Origin: Malurus cyaneus samueli
Lineage: Eukaryota; Chordata; Aves; Passeriformes; Maluridae
Length of the DNA: 64,000 bases
Assembly: GCA_009741485.1 (NCBI GenBank)
Contig: CM019230.1
Coordinates: 6,110,377 to 6,174,376, forward strand
Direction: 5' to 3'
Under the pieces are notes generated by a model. It was not told the origin of the DNA and did not search any database. It saw only the letters and a list, made by a program, of their open reading frames with translations. This document shows positions 45,466 through 60,400 of this stretch, one piece after another. Position numbers and translations under genes: made by a program. Positions within the stretch are counted from its first letter, which is position 1; every line of letters starts with the position of its first letter.

Positions 45466-48400
45466 TCATAGATTCCCCCACTGCTCTACGGGGGGAAACT
45501 GATCCACTTCGCCCACTTCTGTGCTGGGCTGATCTCCCAGGGTGAAGGTCAGTCTGTACCTCAGCCTCACCTTCTCCTGCAGGAAAGACAAAACCCAAAA
45601 GTAACATGAGAACAGCCCCAGCTCAACAGCCCTGAACAAAACACTTCACTGTTAGAGCTCTACAGAGAACACAAGACATCTGTTGTACAGAGCAGGGGCA
45701 AGAGGGCTCAGGTTAAGTTCATAAAGGAGTTCAGCTATTTACCAACCCGAGTAATTCACCTTACACTTTTTATACAAAAAAAACTTTACTGCTTAGCATG
45801 GAGCAGAAGAAGAAAAGCCTAAATGACTTGTGAGCATAGATTGCACAGACATGGCCAGCTGCTCAGATGCTCTCCAGAGAGCCTGAAGAATGCTGCTGGA
45901 AAAGTTCAACATTTTCAAAATGAAATTCCTCATCATGTGGAGAAAGATTCGCATAGCTCCTGCTGTGAAAAATTATTTGTAATACAGTAAGCAGGAAATG
46001 GAAACAGTCATCTCACTCAATGAGGGCACCTCCATGTACTTCATGAAGTCTTTTAAAAATCCACTAAACCCCTCTGACATTCATCCTTTGATCTCAGAGC
46101 TTTTAGCTGATACTTGAAGGACACTTCTGTTGTAATTCTCAAGTAGAAACATCTAAATTTGACAAAAAATTAGTAAGTCCTTCAGCTTTGGGCTTTTGGA
46201 GCTGTCTGACTGAATGAGCAGAAACAGCTACTTGGATGATCCCAACCATCAGCAGGAAGGAAAGTGTTGACCCCATGGTGTGTCCCTGGTCACAGGCACC
46301 TCCTCAGAGAATGATGGAACAGACATGATCTGGCATTTGTCTGTTGGTTCATCAAAAGTACTGCTACAGCACCAGCTAATTTAGCATTGATTAATTATCA
46401 GCAAAGCCAGGCACGTCCAGTGCACAGGGGAGTAAAACTGATGCAGTTTTGCTATCCTTTAAAGCTGAGCCTGCCATGATCCTTGCCCTTTTGCTGGGAG
46501 AAGTGTACTGACCCTTCTCATACCTCTCCTTTCTGCCAAAGTCTGTTGGGAAGAGCCTCCTCTAGCCCTGAACTGAAGCATCAACATTCCACAGTAACCA
46601 CCTCTGGAGGGCACATCAGAATCACAGATAATTAAGGTTGGATTGGAAAAGACCTCCAAGATCATCAAATCCAAACTTTTAGGAGCAAACAGCTGTAGCT
46701 GCTCAAATGTTTGGTCCCACCCCTCCACAGAGCTCATCTGACATCCAATGTGTCTGTTGAGGGCAGGATAAATCCCACTGTCCCTCTCACCTTCGCAGGA
46801 TTTGCCAGAAGCATGACCTGGGTGATGGCAGCAGGTGGCTGGATGGGATTGAATGGAGACAGGTCAGTGCCAGAGGGTGGCTGTAGCTTCACTTTCATGG
46901 ACTGCAAACAAAAAAGAGAGCAAACCTCACGCATGATCTCCTATCTTGGGGACCATGAAAGATACACATACAGGCTGGGGGGACAACAGCACACATCCAA
47001 ACGGAAGAGAATCAACCCACAAGTGATGATGAGGGAAAAGAGCCAACCCAGCTTGCAAAACACAATAGGAATAGGCAGCTCTCGACTCACCCCATTCAGT
47101 GTTTTCTGCCTCTGACAAGAACCTTTGGAAAGGGGCAGAGCACAGCCTATAGGAAGGTGGAACCAGGCTATCCCAAGTCCCTGAGTCCATGGCCAGGCTT
47201 TCCTGGGAGCAGTCTCACACCGTGGGGTCTGTCCCCCGTGTCCCTACCTTGGGCACAGCTGCCTGCAGCACGATGTTCCTCACGGGCAGCGGTGCCGTGT
47301 TCAGCATGGACACCACCACCACCAGCACGTCCGAGCGTCCCGGCGGGCACTCCCTGGCAAAGTGCAGCAGGATCCGGAACCCGTTCTTGTCGTAGGCTGT
47401 CACTGGGAGGGCACTGCCTGCCACGGGGAGAGAAGGGAGAGGCTCCAGCTTTGTGCAGCAGGTGATCTGAGGCAGCATCAGGTGACTGGGATGTTCAGCT
47501 GGAGCTGCTCATCCCTTCTCTCCACCTCATGAGCTTCACCAAGAAGCTTTGCCTTTAAAAAATGTTCAGAAAAAGGTGAAAAACCTTAGGTACTTACTGG
47601 GTTTAATGGATTCCAAGGGAACATGGACATTGGCCAAAGAAATTTCAGGTGCTTTCATGGGACTGCCTTGCTGCTGGAACGATGCTGGCTGGAAGAGAGG
47701 ACTTCCTGATCCTGCAGTGCAGCTGCTTGGGAAGGGAGCTGGAGGGGCTCCAGGGGCAGTGGCTGGCAGCCCTGCAGGTGTTGCTAACGGGGCAGGGGTG
47801 ACTGTGGTTGGCAAAGTGACCCCAGGGAACACTGAAGGTGCTGCCATGCCTTGGGTGGCAGTCCTGCAAGAGAATCAGAAAAAGCATGGGGAACAGGGCT
47901 GGAAGTGAAGCAGGAATTTTACCAACACCCAGAGGTAACAGCACATCGTGAGGACAAAGCAGCAGCCCGGAGCCAGGCTGGAGCCTGTGACTCTGCACAT
48001 GAGGAGAGCTGCAAGAACAGGAGTGGTGGTAGGGTTGGGGTCACTTCTCTAAGTCGGGAAAGAAAAGCAAAGTCCCACCTTGGCCAGGGTGGGAAAGGCT
48101 GAGATGGGCAAAAGCCTCTGTACCTTAAAAACCTCTTTCCCTTCACACTACACCTTTGGATCAGGCAACAATACAGCTGTGTGCTCTGCCTGCCTTTCCC
48201 TCCCAGAGGTGGGAAACTCATATTCATTTGTAAGCTGAAACCTCTGATAAGAAAAATACCACATTTCTACCAAGCCAGAAAGTTGAAAGTCACCCTCAGA
48301 ACCTGGCACTGGAGCGAGCTTGATTTTCTAACTGCAGAGCCAAAGCAAAGTCAGGGCTTTTGGTTACCCTTTGGCTTCTTCAAGGAGTTGCCCCAATGCA

Positions 48401-51400
48401 TCCATCTTATGTGACATATTACTGCCCACAGAGGAGTTGAAGTAGCCAGGAGCAGCTGGAATAGTCTTAGGAAGCCCTGCAGGGGCAGCTGGTCCAGCAG
48501 GGAACACAAATGGTGCAGAGTTTGGTGCTGGGATGCTGGGAGCAGTCTGGGAGGCTGGGAAAGCAGAAGGCAGCGTGGCTGACGTCCCACATGTGGTCTG
48601 TGATGTGTGATGGAGAAGAGGGTTCCCTGCAGGGTTGCAAGCAACAGTCACCATCTTCGGATTAAAGAAATCCAGGTCCAACTGCTCATTCTGAAAGAGA
48701 GGACAGGTAGATGCTCTAACTCACTGCTGCCCCTGATGCAGAAATGGCACTGCTCTGTTACAGAGGGACAGAGGTTTACCACAAGAAGAGGAGCTGGGTG
48801 ACAAGCAGCAAAGTCTGTGGCCTAAGTCAGGGCTACATCTGATCTGGAATTTAAGGAAAGAAGGGCTAACATCACGGGGACAGATGGGAAATTGTGAAAA
48901 CCAGGTTCAGGGGATATCTCCTCTGTTTAAACATAGCTATTCCAGATTTTAGGGCTAAGCCAGACTGCCCCTCTGCCTGTGTGTGTGATCACACACTTCT
49001 CCAAGGTGACAGTGTGTCCTGAGACCTCCCACAATGACAACCTCTCCCTGCCCTTCCTTTGAGACCCCCTTTTTGTACCTCAAACATGCTCCACTGGTTG
49101 TTTTCTGAGGTTTCCTTCCCTGCTGCAGGAGGTGGGTCATTCAGGCCTGGATGGAAAAATAAGAAACAGGTGACTGGACGAGAAAGTGAGTTTGGTGTCA
49201 CCCCTTGGTGGCTCTTTCAATACCATCAAACTAGTTGATTCAGCTCTGGCAGAGCCCAAGAAGCTGATGAAGCACTAGATGGGCTGCAAGTCTATGAGGG
49301 AAAGAGACTGACAACACCAGCAGCCGACAGCCACCCCCTGCACACAGCTCTTCTGACCCATCCTAATTTGGACTCCTTCAGCTGTGCACATCTGGGCTCC
49401 ACGGAGAGGCATCCTGCAGACTCCTATGCATGGACCCTCTTTAGCACAGCCCCAAAATCAGGGCTGAATCTGTCCCAAACTGCAGCCTGTACACCCAGCA
49501 TGTCCCAGCAGCCCCAGACATTAGACTGCAATCACACTCAACTGTTTCTTTCTTGCAGTCAGCTCTGGGAAGAGATTTTAATACTGCCTAACTGACCAGG
49601 TCTAACATTCAGAACAATGCAAAGGTGTGTTCCCCGGAATGCAGGAACATGGAGAATGCAGAAGCAGCCTGTTAGGATGGATTGAGCAGCCCTTTTGCAG
49701 GCCCCTCAGTGTCTTACCCAAGCAGAGGAGCTCCTCATCCAGCAGGGACAGGGAGTTGGTTGTGCTGCTCTGCTGAGCGGGTGCTGTTTCCACCTGGCCC
49801 GAGGAGCTGCTGCGCAGTGGTGCCAACGTCTGGGGAGGAGGAGGGAGGATGGGGATTTCAGCTGGACAGGGGGCTGTGCTGGGGGCTGGTGTCAGGCTGC
49901 TGGGTGCCATTGGAGGTGGTGGGGTGCTGGTGACATCCAGTCCAGCAAGGTCAATGAGGGTGTTGAGATTATTGGTGGAGTTACTCCCTGCAGCAAATAG
50001 GAGAAGAGCACTACTAGGAAAGAAGGCAAAAGGCTCAGAGCAAACCCAGTGTATAGAAGAAATTAGCAGAGATGGTTTAGATCCTCATCTGAGCATGGTT
50101 TATAGCTCTTTGTAATAGAGAAAGGATATTTGCTGTCTGCAGACCATGTAAATCAACACAGATATTTAAAGAATTCCCACATGAAAACCTGCTGCAAGCA
50201 CTGCACTTTCCCCACTGCTTCACAATTCATCATTTTTTGCAATATCTTTTGAACTCAGAGAGGCTGTGGGAGATCCTGCAGCATAATAAACAAAGGCTAC
50301 CAGAGAGCTGAGGAAAATTCATACCGTCTCAATCTTTATATTTAGGACAGTCTTGTTCTGGTAAGGTGCTGCCAGGCAGCATCATGAATGTTTGAGTCTC
50401 AAATGGTAATTCGGTCACACACATGTCCAGAGCTTTCAGTGGTGAAGCTGAAGTGTAAAGTGGGCAACTGGCCTGAATTCACAAAAGGAAACACTGGCAA
50501 AACCGGGAAAAGAACCCCTGGCCCAGCTCCTGCTCTCCAGCTCTTGGGTTTTCTTTGATAAAATCATCATCTTACACATCACCATTAACAAACAGGACAA
50601 GGGTGGGGAGGAAAAGTATGAGAACTTCCAGCCCCATAAAACGGCTCAGATGCAGGTTTGCTACTGATGGCTTCAAAGGTTTCAGTAGTATTGACTGAAT
50701 AGGGGAGAATGCAAAGCTGTAGCACTGCTGCTCATTTCCAGAAATGTTTATCCACTGCTCAGGAGCCTTCTTGTCCCATTCTGATTCACAAACTGTTGGT
50801 CACCAAAAGCTACTTTAACAAAACAGGAAGCATTGTTCAGAAGCCTTAAAATTGCAGGATTCAAAAATTAAACAATTGGCTTCCCAGAAACTCACCTTCC
50901 ACTACAGACATCCCAGGGAGATCCACTTCACCATTGATCACTTGCCCCTCTATTATTTTTTTATAGGAATTGATCACACGGGATAAATTGTCACTGGCCT
51001 GCAGAATATCCCCTACATACAAGAGAGACAAAAATTACTTCAAAGGCTTTATAACTTTGTTCCCACTAATGCTGAGAGTGCTCAATTATCAGCTAAATAA
51101 TCAGCAAGAAAACACACAAATATTTGGCTATGAGTTTCTTCACACTGCCTGTGCCACACTCGAAGCAACAGCTTGACCTAACTCCACATAAACTGCTATA
51201 ACAAGGAAAAAATGAGCCCAAGGTTGTTCCCCACAGCAACCCTCTTCCCCTCCCAAAGCAGCAGCTGTCCCCTATTATTATTCCCACTTTCCTGAACCAC
51301 CAACTTTACTGTCCAGTCCATGCCCAAACTGAAGTGGTAAGCACAAAGAGGCAAGGATTGTCCTTTATCAAAGCAACAGGAACCCACAGAGAGGAGGTGA

Positions 51401-54400
51401 CTTCTCTGAACCCTTGCATGGGCACAGAGCACAAAAGGAATAAAAAAGGACAAGTGTAGCTTGGTTTACCCAAACTGCTGTCATTGTCCTCTGTCTCACT
51501 GGCCAGCTTGAACAGGGTCCGTCTTTTGGTCTCACACCTTTCGTAGAGCTCCTGGAAGACACATTAGGACAAAGGGTTTCACCAGCCAGGAGCCAGTGCC
51601 AGCAGCACCAGTCAGCACAGAACAAACGCCAGAACAGACCAATCTCACTGTGCTGACTGTGCCACGACAGCCAGGATGGCCCTTCCTGCCTTGCTCACAG
51701 AGCTGAGCAGCATTACATGAGCCTGGGGTCTAAACACAAACTGCACTCCCAACACATCCCTTAGTCCTCCCTCACATCAGCACTTATGGCCAAGTTCTCG
51801 TCCAAAAGAGATGTTCCTTCCTTGTATAGTAGTCCCTAAAAGCCTGAGGAAGAGCAGAATTGTGCTTCAGTATTTCGGCTTCAATTGTGCTGCAACCACT
51901 GCTGAGAGGCTGCAACCACACGAAGAAGGGTGGCAATAACAAAATGGTTCACAGAAACAAAAGTTCCTTAAGCTTCTTACCACTGTTTAAGAACCTTGTT
52001 GTTAAAAATAATTGGCTTTCATTTTTTTTAATTAAATAATGTGCAACTCTTAAAGGCTCTGGGCCTAGCAAGCCACCCCTGGTATCTGTTCTCATTTTTA
52101 CTTTCCTGATGCTCTCCCAGTCCTGTAACACAAGCTAAAACCCTCCCTCTGAAGGGGAAGAATTATTTTCTGCCCCATTCAGCCTTTAGCTGATCCATGC
52201 ACAGTGCTGCAAGGGACAATTAAGACCTCCAATCTGTGTTCTTACAGGATCCAGAATTATGAACTGCAGCTTCTTGGTTCTGCCACGCTGCACCTTTGGA
52301 AAACAGCAGCACCTCACTTCAGGCATATCCAAAACTGAGCTACTCCCCATCCAGTCTTTTGGTGAAAGGCACTAAAAACATGGATATTTTCTTGCCTGCT
52401 GTTTATAGCAACTGCTCTTGTTTCTCACCACTGCTCTCCGTTTGCAATGTTTCTAATTCTCTGAAAAACTCACATCTGTAAGAAAGGACTGACTCCAGGA
52501 TTGCTGGAAAGTGGGAGTAGCTCAGACCCACCTTCATGAGCTCTCTGTCAGCCTCTGATGAGTCCTCTTTGCTGTAATGAACCAACATCTCATTCAGCAG
52601 CTTCACATTGTTGTTCACCTCCTCCAGTGTGTGCATGCGCTTTGTCACCTTCTGGATCCGAGCCTCATCCTTCAGGGTGGAAAGCACAGACAGAAAAGGT
52701 GAGCTTCCCTCTAAAAGTTCACAGTAACACAACCAGAGATATTATCTGTAATGTAATGTCAGGTAATGTCTATTTAAGAATAAGATAGGAAAAAAGCAAA
52801 CAAATCCCCTCGTAATTCATGTGACCTTCGCTTACTTTATTGTCTTTTCATCACCACTCCGAAATTACAGGCAACCCCATATTTCCAAAACCTCTCATTA
52901 AATAGACTTGAATGTATATTTCTACCAATAAAACCAGAAAAGTTCCCAAAAGTTCCTTTCTGACCTTTTCAGAAGGTTTTTTTTTTTTTAATTTGATGGC
53001 ATTTAACAAAAATTATGTGTTTGAAGCAAAACATTTACCAGGAACAACAAACACACTCTGGTGGAAAATGTCCACCCATCTCTGATTGCAGATTCCAGCT
53101 AAAGACGTAGGAGAGCCTACCCTGGGGACAAGAGGAGCCTGAATGGAAATATTTCAGTAACCTATACATCCACTCCTGTCCAGAAGGTATCCCTTTATTT
53201 GCCAGAATCCCAGTGAGTCATTTCCTGGACTCCAGAGTTTGGAATGACTGCTGTGGGTGGATGCAGCACAGCTCTACAAACAGGAAGGTGTTTCCATGAA
53301 CTTGTTTGTGAGAAGACCCAGTCCAGTGACTCAGTCCTCAGCATCCGGGGTGGAACCATGATGCTCCCACCAAACCTTGATGTGAAATCCCACTTTGAGT
53401 GATGGCAATGTGGTTAATTACAAGGTACTTCAATTCTTACTCTGTCCTCCACCAGAGACACCAACTGTAGACACTTCTGTGATACCAACATCTCCCAGGT
53501 ACAAGCTAGAGAACAAATCCTAAGCTCTCTATCATTTTGAAGTCAAATTGCTTAAAATCTGGAAAGCAGACTACCAATCTGGACGAATCCTACAGGAATT
53601 TCTTACCTCCTTTACCATGGATTTTATAAGCTTGTTGGCCTCTTGTAAATCATCTGGGTTTTTGCTTTTCAGTAGCTTGGCTAGAAGCTGAAAGACAAGA
53701 AGACGATGTTCAGGAAACAAATGAAGACCCCTTGGACAAACGGAAAGGAATCTATGTGAACAAGTCAGGGGAAAAGGGATATAGCCCAGTATTACAAAGC
53801 TTACACAGCTTTCACAGTTACAGGGACTTCAGCAGGAGTTATTTAGAGTTTATTATCTGAGTTGCTGCTGTATTCCTGATTGTAGGCAGGACATATTCTG
53901 TGAAATCTGACTTCTGGCACTAAACAGTTATTCCTCCCATACATTATTTCTTCTCCCGTGTGTGAAACATTTTCTGCCTTCCAGTACTTCAGCAGGATGG
54001 TGCTTGGACAGGAATAACCCCACAATGGTAACACAGACAAGGTCTTAACTGGACTTAACTGGTCTTAACTGGAACTTTGGGTTAAGCAGGTGGACAAAAC
54101 AGTGAGTTCTGCAAAATCACATAATATGCCTTCCCAAAAAAAAAGTCACATTATTACACTTTTCTTTCTTATTCTAAATGTGCACTGAGTAATCACTTTT
54201 CCGAGTGATTACAAGTCTTCACTGTACCTTGGATTTCTCCTCATCATCAAACACAGGGTTCTTGGGTCGAGGCGGTGGAGAAGGAATCAGTGTTCTGTCT
54301 GCAGGAATCACGGGATCAAACATGACAATCCCTGAAAGCAGAAAGGGAACCCCTGTGGGTCAGCACACACTCACACCAGGCTGGGCACCCAGGGACTCCC

Positions 54401-57400
54401 AGGCTGCTGTCAAAGCCAACACACATCTGTCCCCTGACACTGCCACACTGTTACAGTGAACAAGACATCCAAACCCCTGAGCTGGCTGTTACCTGAATGC
54501 TCTCCCAACCCCACAACATCAGCTAAAACTCTCCTTCTGAATGGGAGGAATCATTTTCTGCTCCATTCAGCCTTTAGCTTATCTATCCACAGTGCTGCAA
54601 GGGACAGTTATGACTTGCAATCTGTGTGTCCTAATACGACAGGATGGTTTCCAGAGCTTTCATGGAATCAATTTTTCTTGTGAAGCTACTGAGCTTTTTT
54701 CACTGTTCCTTCATGAGAAATGTGAAGGTACAGTTGCAAAGCCATTTAGTCAAAAGAACACAAAAGACTACTTGGAAGCTCTTATTTCACTTTAAATTAG
54801 ACTTGTTCAAATCATTTAGTAACTACTTCCACCCAAAAGAAAATCAACTTAAAAAAGGCTCGTCAAACCAAAACAAAAGTATCTGCAAGGTATTCCACTA
54901 ATTTATTTAACAGAGCCAACCCAATCCTGCCCAAGGCATTTACACATAATGAAAAGCTTTTGAGAGAATTTCTCCCTTGCTCTATCTCCCCTCAGAGGTT
55001 GCCTTGACCCCATTTAATTAGAAGCTGTATATTTTGTGACACTCTTGTTCAAAGCCCAGGCTGGAGAGAATGCCTGAGTGAGCAGTTGACTCCCTACCTT
55101 GTCTCTTCAGCATGTAATAGGCATCCTTGATTTTGGATTCCTCTGGCAATGCCACTGTCCAGCTATACAGCAATTCAATGACTTTGGACTTCACCTTCTC
55201 TGAGACTCGGTCTCCCAGGTACTAAAAGTGAAAAAAAATTATAGAAATTCTTCATGTTAATAATTTCTTTTCTAAAATAAAGCTCTTAGAAGCTCAGTGA
55301 CATACACTGAAAGGTGTATGATCCAAGTTCCAAGATGATCTAAGGTACATCTTATTAAGAGGAAAAATTGCTTCTCTAATAGATTTGAGATAACAGTGAA
55401 GAGAAGCTTTGTGATTATCTTCAGCAAAAGAAAACGCAGCTGTTCTGCAGGCTCCAGGATTTTGCTATTTAAAAATCACAGCAATACAGAGAACCACCCC
55501 CTCCCCTGTCTTATGAGAGAGAATCTGGGAATACATTGCTGCATCAATCACACCATAGGGGAGACTTTCAGCACATTAAACTCATCATGAATGTTGAGGG
55601 ACTTAGCCAGGCACTCTTTACACAGCAAGTCAGCAGAATGAGGACTAGAACTCCACGGTGTACTGTCAAACCTCTTATTTCAACCTCTGCATCACATTTC
55701 TCTTCCACCATCACTGGAGTTTGGTTTTTTAAAACAATGCAGCCCAAGTTCTAGAAGCCCTTGAGTTACCTGAAGGATTACAATAGCCCAGAGATTGGAT
55801 ACTGATGGTAAGTAAGTAAAACTTACTGAGAAATTTAGTAAGCAGGGCATAAAAAACCCCAAAACAACAAAACAACCAACAACTCTAGCTTAGCTAACAA
55901 ATGCTCTCAAATATAGACTAATAAGTGCACTGAGCCAGACAGAACACTGTAAATATGCTGAATGCTGCCTGTAGCTTACAGAGGTCAAACAAAAAGTAGC
56001 TACAGCCATAAAGCTCAGGGACTAACCTTTGGAGAAACAACTTTTATTAACTCATTCAAAAAGCGAAACTTCCCAACTTCATTATGAAATCTTCTCCCAC
56101 AATTCTTCATACAAGCTTCCAGCACCTGCATTCAAGGAACAGAACGAAGAGCTGAAAGGAACACCAAAACCCTACAAAAACAGTGAGTATCCTGTTTAGA
56201 GGGGAGGGGAGGGGTTCCCATCAGTGAGAAAAGTATTCCTGCGCTATACAGACATCAATCTCACATCTGTAGGGACACATCAAGACAGGCTGGTGTCCCA
56301 CCCTCAGCATTTGGGTCTGTATTATCTCCACATTTGACCTTATAATACTGAACACAAATCTGGTCTGAATATAACAAAGGAAAGCAGCTCAAACTAACCT
56401 AGAGTTGTCTCAGGACATTTCAGAGATGGAACTGTGCTCCCTCACACTTCCTACTCCCTCCCAGTGAGGGGGATCAGGGCACTCAGCCCCTGGCTGACCC
56501 CACGGACACTCCCTGTGCTCTCTCCACTCCACAGAGGTGATGCAATAGGGTACATGCCTGGATTTAAGAGCAGGGGTAAGGACTACCTACTGTCAAGGCT
56601 TGGACTGCCTCCCATTCCTGTGGCGACTGGATTTTATGAGCCAGGAGTCTCACAGCTATCTGTGGCCTGGAACAGAGCAGAGCCCCCATTACAAACAGAA
56701 TGGAGGATTTTCACACTTTCATACAAGTTCTGGTGTTCAAACAAAGTGCCTTCCACATAATCGAAAAGAAATGCCATTTAAAGTACTTTTATCTTTCCAT
56801 CACAAAGGCTAACAAGAGATGTTCAGGGTAACTTTGTAAGGCTGGTGATTTGCACATATGAAAGGAAGAGAAGGCTGGTAGTCTCAGCCAGCGATTCCAG
56901 ATTCCTCCTTGGGAGGGGCCAAACAACTCCCAGTATAGGCCCCAGCCCAGAAAATCACTTCATTTCTCTTGCATTTGTTTCCTTTTTTCAGAAAAAAATT
57001 ATTTCTTAGCTCTTGGGAATGCTGTGAGCCAGGAGGTTTCCTCAGTTAAGCCCAGGAATGATTTTACAGATGTGAAGCCCAACCAGCACCATCAGTGATA
57101 ACCCCATTTTGCAGACTGGCAAATAGAATAATTCTGGCCAGATGAGAACCCTGGAGGTGCAGAAGCTGAAATTAGAAGCAGCTTCAAAATTCCCAGTTTG
57201 CCAGTGCTCAGTCTGGATTAGCCACGCTGCCTTTCACAGGAGAGGCAGCATCTTCTCTCTGTTGTAGCCAGCTCTTCCTTGTGATATCAGTATATAAAAA
57301 AGAAAATGTAAATGTTTGATGGTGGAATTACACACTTTAAAATGTGAATGTTAATTTATTATGTCTAGAGCAGTTTGGGACACCCACCCTTCAAGTTCCT

Positions 57401-60400
57401 TGTTGATCTGGTCACAGAATCCAATGATGTATTCCCAGTCTTCTTGCCTATTAGATGGGTTGGTGGCTTTATCTTTGGCAAGGGAAAGAAAACATATTAC
57501 CAATCAACAACAGAAACAATATAAAAGATCACACATTTCCTAGAGAAAAGCATCTGACATCCATTGCCAATTATAGAAAAGGAGAAGGAAGTTCGCACAT
57601 GGTATGTCTGTTCAAGGAAAAGGGTGTGTCCAAGTCAAGACATCCAAGCATCCACCAAGAATCACTGCTTTCCAAGGAAAACAGGTGCCAAATCTCAAGT
57701 ATTTAGAAGCAGGCTATTCCCACACTCTAAATGAGAGCACAGGATAAAACATTTCAGCTCACAGTTTCCTCTGCCTGAAATGCTGTCTCTTTCTATTTGG
57801 CTGTAACATTAAACTCTCTAAAGGTTAAATTCTCACACTTTCTATATATGAAATTATTTTTGTATTCCCTGGGAGTTTTGCAGAAGCAGGAGTTGGAACA
57901 TCAGATCAGATGTTTAATATAAGTCATTTAACATTAGCACTTGCTTTTGGAGTGCCAGCTGATTTGATTGATGCCTTAGTATTTCTCCTGGGATTTATGA
58001 ACTCAAATTTATTATTATACACTGAGTTCTTCTTGCAAGTAATAAACACTGCAGCGTGCACCTGATCAGGAACTCAAATCCTAGATGCTGAAGCCAAGAG
58101 ATCGATGCTTTACTGACAGAGCTATTTCAGGCTCCTGAAGGATCCTCCCTCAAGCAGCAGGACCTCACTGACTGTACTGATTGCAGAGTAGTGAGGCTAT
58201 CAGCATCTTTTTGGTTATGAATGCATCTTCTCTGTATATTTTACTTAACCCTGATGCAGCAATGAATTTACAGGAGATCAGATTCCTACTTTAACCTAAT
58301 TTTCCAACCAAGATAACCAGACACGATGATTTTCCTTTCTTTTAAGTGAAGAAACAATGCACAGTAGCTGTCTGTATATATCCAAGGGCTGGCATTTAGG
58401 AAGTCTTTCTCAAAATTTTAACACAATGGAAAGAGGTTTAGGAAATAAAATATTGCTTAGTCAGATAGCAGAGAGCAGGGGATGAAGGGCAGGAAAAAAC
58501 CCAGCACATATCCCTGTACTTTCATCTCAGAGGGAAGCATAGCAAAACAAACACATGCTGCATCACCAATTTTTCACCATCATTAAAATATATCTTTTAC
58601 CTTTCCAGAGACAGCTAAAACCAACTGTCAGACATCTACTCCAAACCCTCCCTTTCCCAGTGCACCTCAGCCCTCCTGCTGCACTCATTCTGCAAGGTTT
58701 GCTCAGGTTTTCCTCCACACTGAATGATACTTGTAAAGCAAGTTTTTCCATGGTAAAATGTTCCACACGTGAATCTCTGTGCCCGCTGCTGACCTTCATG
58801 AGACCCTACATAAGGAGAAGGCAGCAGCCAGGGAGGAATAACTGCAGGACCACATCCCATAGAAGGCTGAGCTATGTATTGAACTCAAGGGATTTAAAGG
58901 ATGCTCAGTTTAAAACACAACTTTTGCAGAGCCAAACCACAGTTCCAAAACATGCAGTACCTAAAAGTCATTACCACATTTCCAACTGCTGCACACCCTG
59001 GAAGCAACATGAAACCATGGACTTACAACAGTCTAAAGCCTCTTCATGCAAGCACCATGGCGGTTTGGTGCTCCAAAGCACCTCTTGTGCTTGGCAAGTC
59101 CAGAAGAAAAACAGTCATTCCTGGCTGAATGGTGTTAAGGGAATTTATTTAATAAATGCAGGAGGACCACAAATAGATAAGGACACACAACCAAATGGAC
59201 TCTGTTGGCTGCACATCCTGAAATTAGGAAAATTATGTGGTTCAAACAGGAAAATGCACCCAACATTTCTATGTCCAAAGTGTTAATTTTAAAGCTGTTC
59301 CAAATAGCTCCGAAGATCTTTTGCAATGACACTGGATTATTTCACGTTCTCAGACTCATCCAAGTTTTTGTTGCAAAAGCTTTCACATGAAGACAGTGAA
59401 GCCTCAGAAGGAGAGAGTGACTGCCAAAGGGAAGAGCTGTTCCACATGATGAAACTCCCTATTTCCAACATCCATAAAACCTCCATGTGAAGCCCTGGTT
59501 CATAAAAGTTAATGAGCTTGATCACAAGTTCTGCCCTGACTCTGGAGATCGATGTATTTGCATGACACAACACAACAGGGTGTCTGGATACCTGTTCCCA
59601 GTCTCAGCACAGCCACATGCACTCAGCATCCCAGCGCAGTGGAATCACCTCACTTCACCTTTCCAGGACAGCCCTCCAGAAAGTTGTGTCACGTCTATCA
59701 AGTTGTGAGTTAAAATCCTCTATTTCTATGCAGAATGCTTAAAATGTGGGCAAGGAGCTCATCTGTGCTGCATTATAAATACGCTTCAGACCTTATGTGA
59801 AAGGATTCACTCCAGGATGAAGAGATGATGCTCTGGAATATCAGGTCCTTGGCTTCTCTGTTGAAAGTGCCAACTGAGGCCCATTTGGTACCAGCTATTT
59901 GCTTTCACAGACACTTGTCCACCTGGTCCCCTCCTGAAAATCCCATTTCACACTGGCAACCACATGAAACTAAATTAGCAATCTGGGGACTGAAGTCTTG
60001 GCATTACCCCAGTCCTGCCACCACTTCTGCCTCAGTTTTCAGCTTTTTCAATTTGTGCTCAGGACAAACCAAGCTGCTTCATACCCACCCAGCATCAGAG
60101 CCACTCAGCCCTCAGGTGCTCTGCCAGAATGAAATGCTAATGAGAGAACATTCAGATTAATAATTAGATATGAAACAAAGGTGTTTGTTTTCTCTAGAGA
60201 GCAACTATACTGGAACTAAAAGAACCACAGACCATTAAACAGCTCGTAATGAACACTCCTGTTTTCCTGGGTTCGCTTCTCTACTGAAATGAGACAAAAG
60301 CCACCCCAACAAAGGCTTTCCCCAGGTCAGGCTTAGTCTATGAACTGGGAATCCTCAACCCAGACACGTCTAACAGTCAGACTCTGTTTGTATCCCTGAG

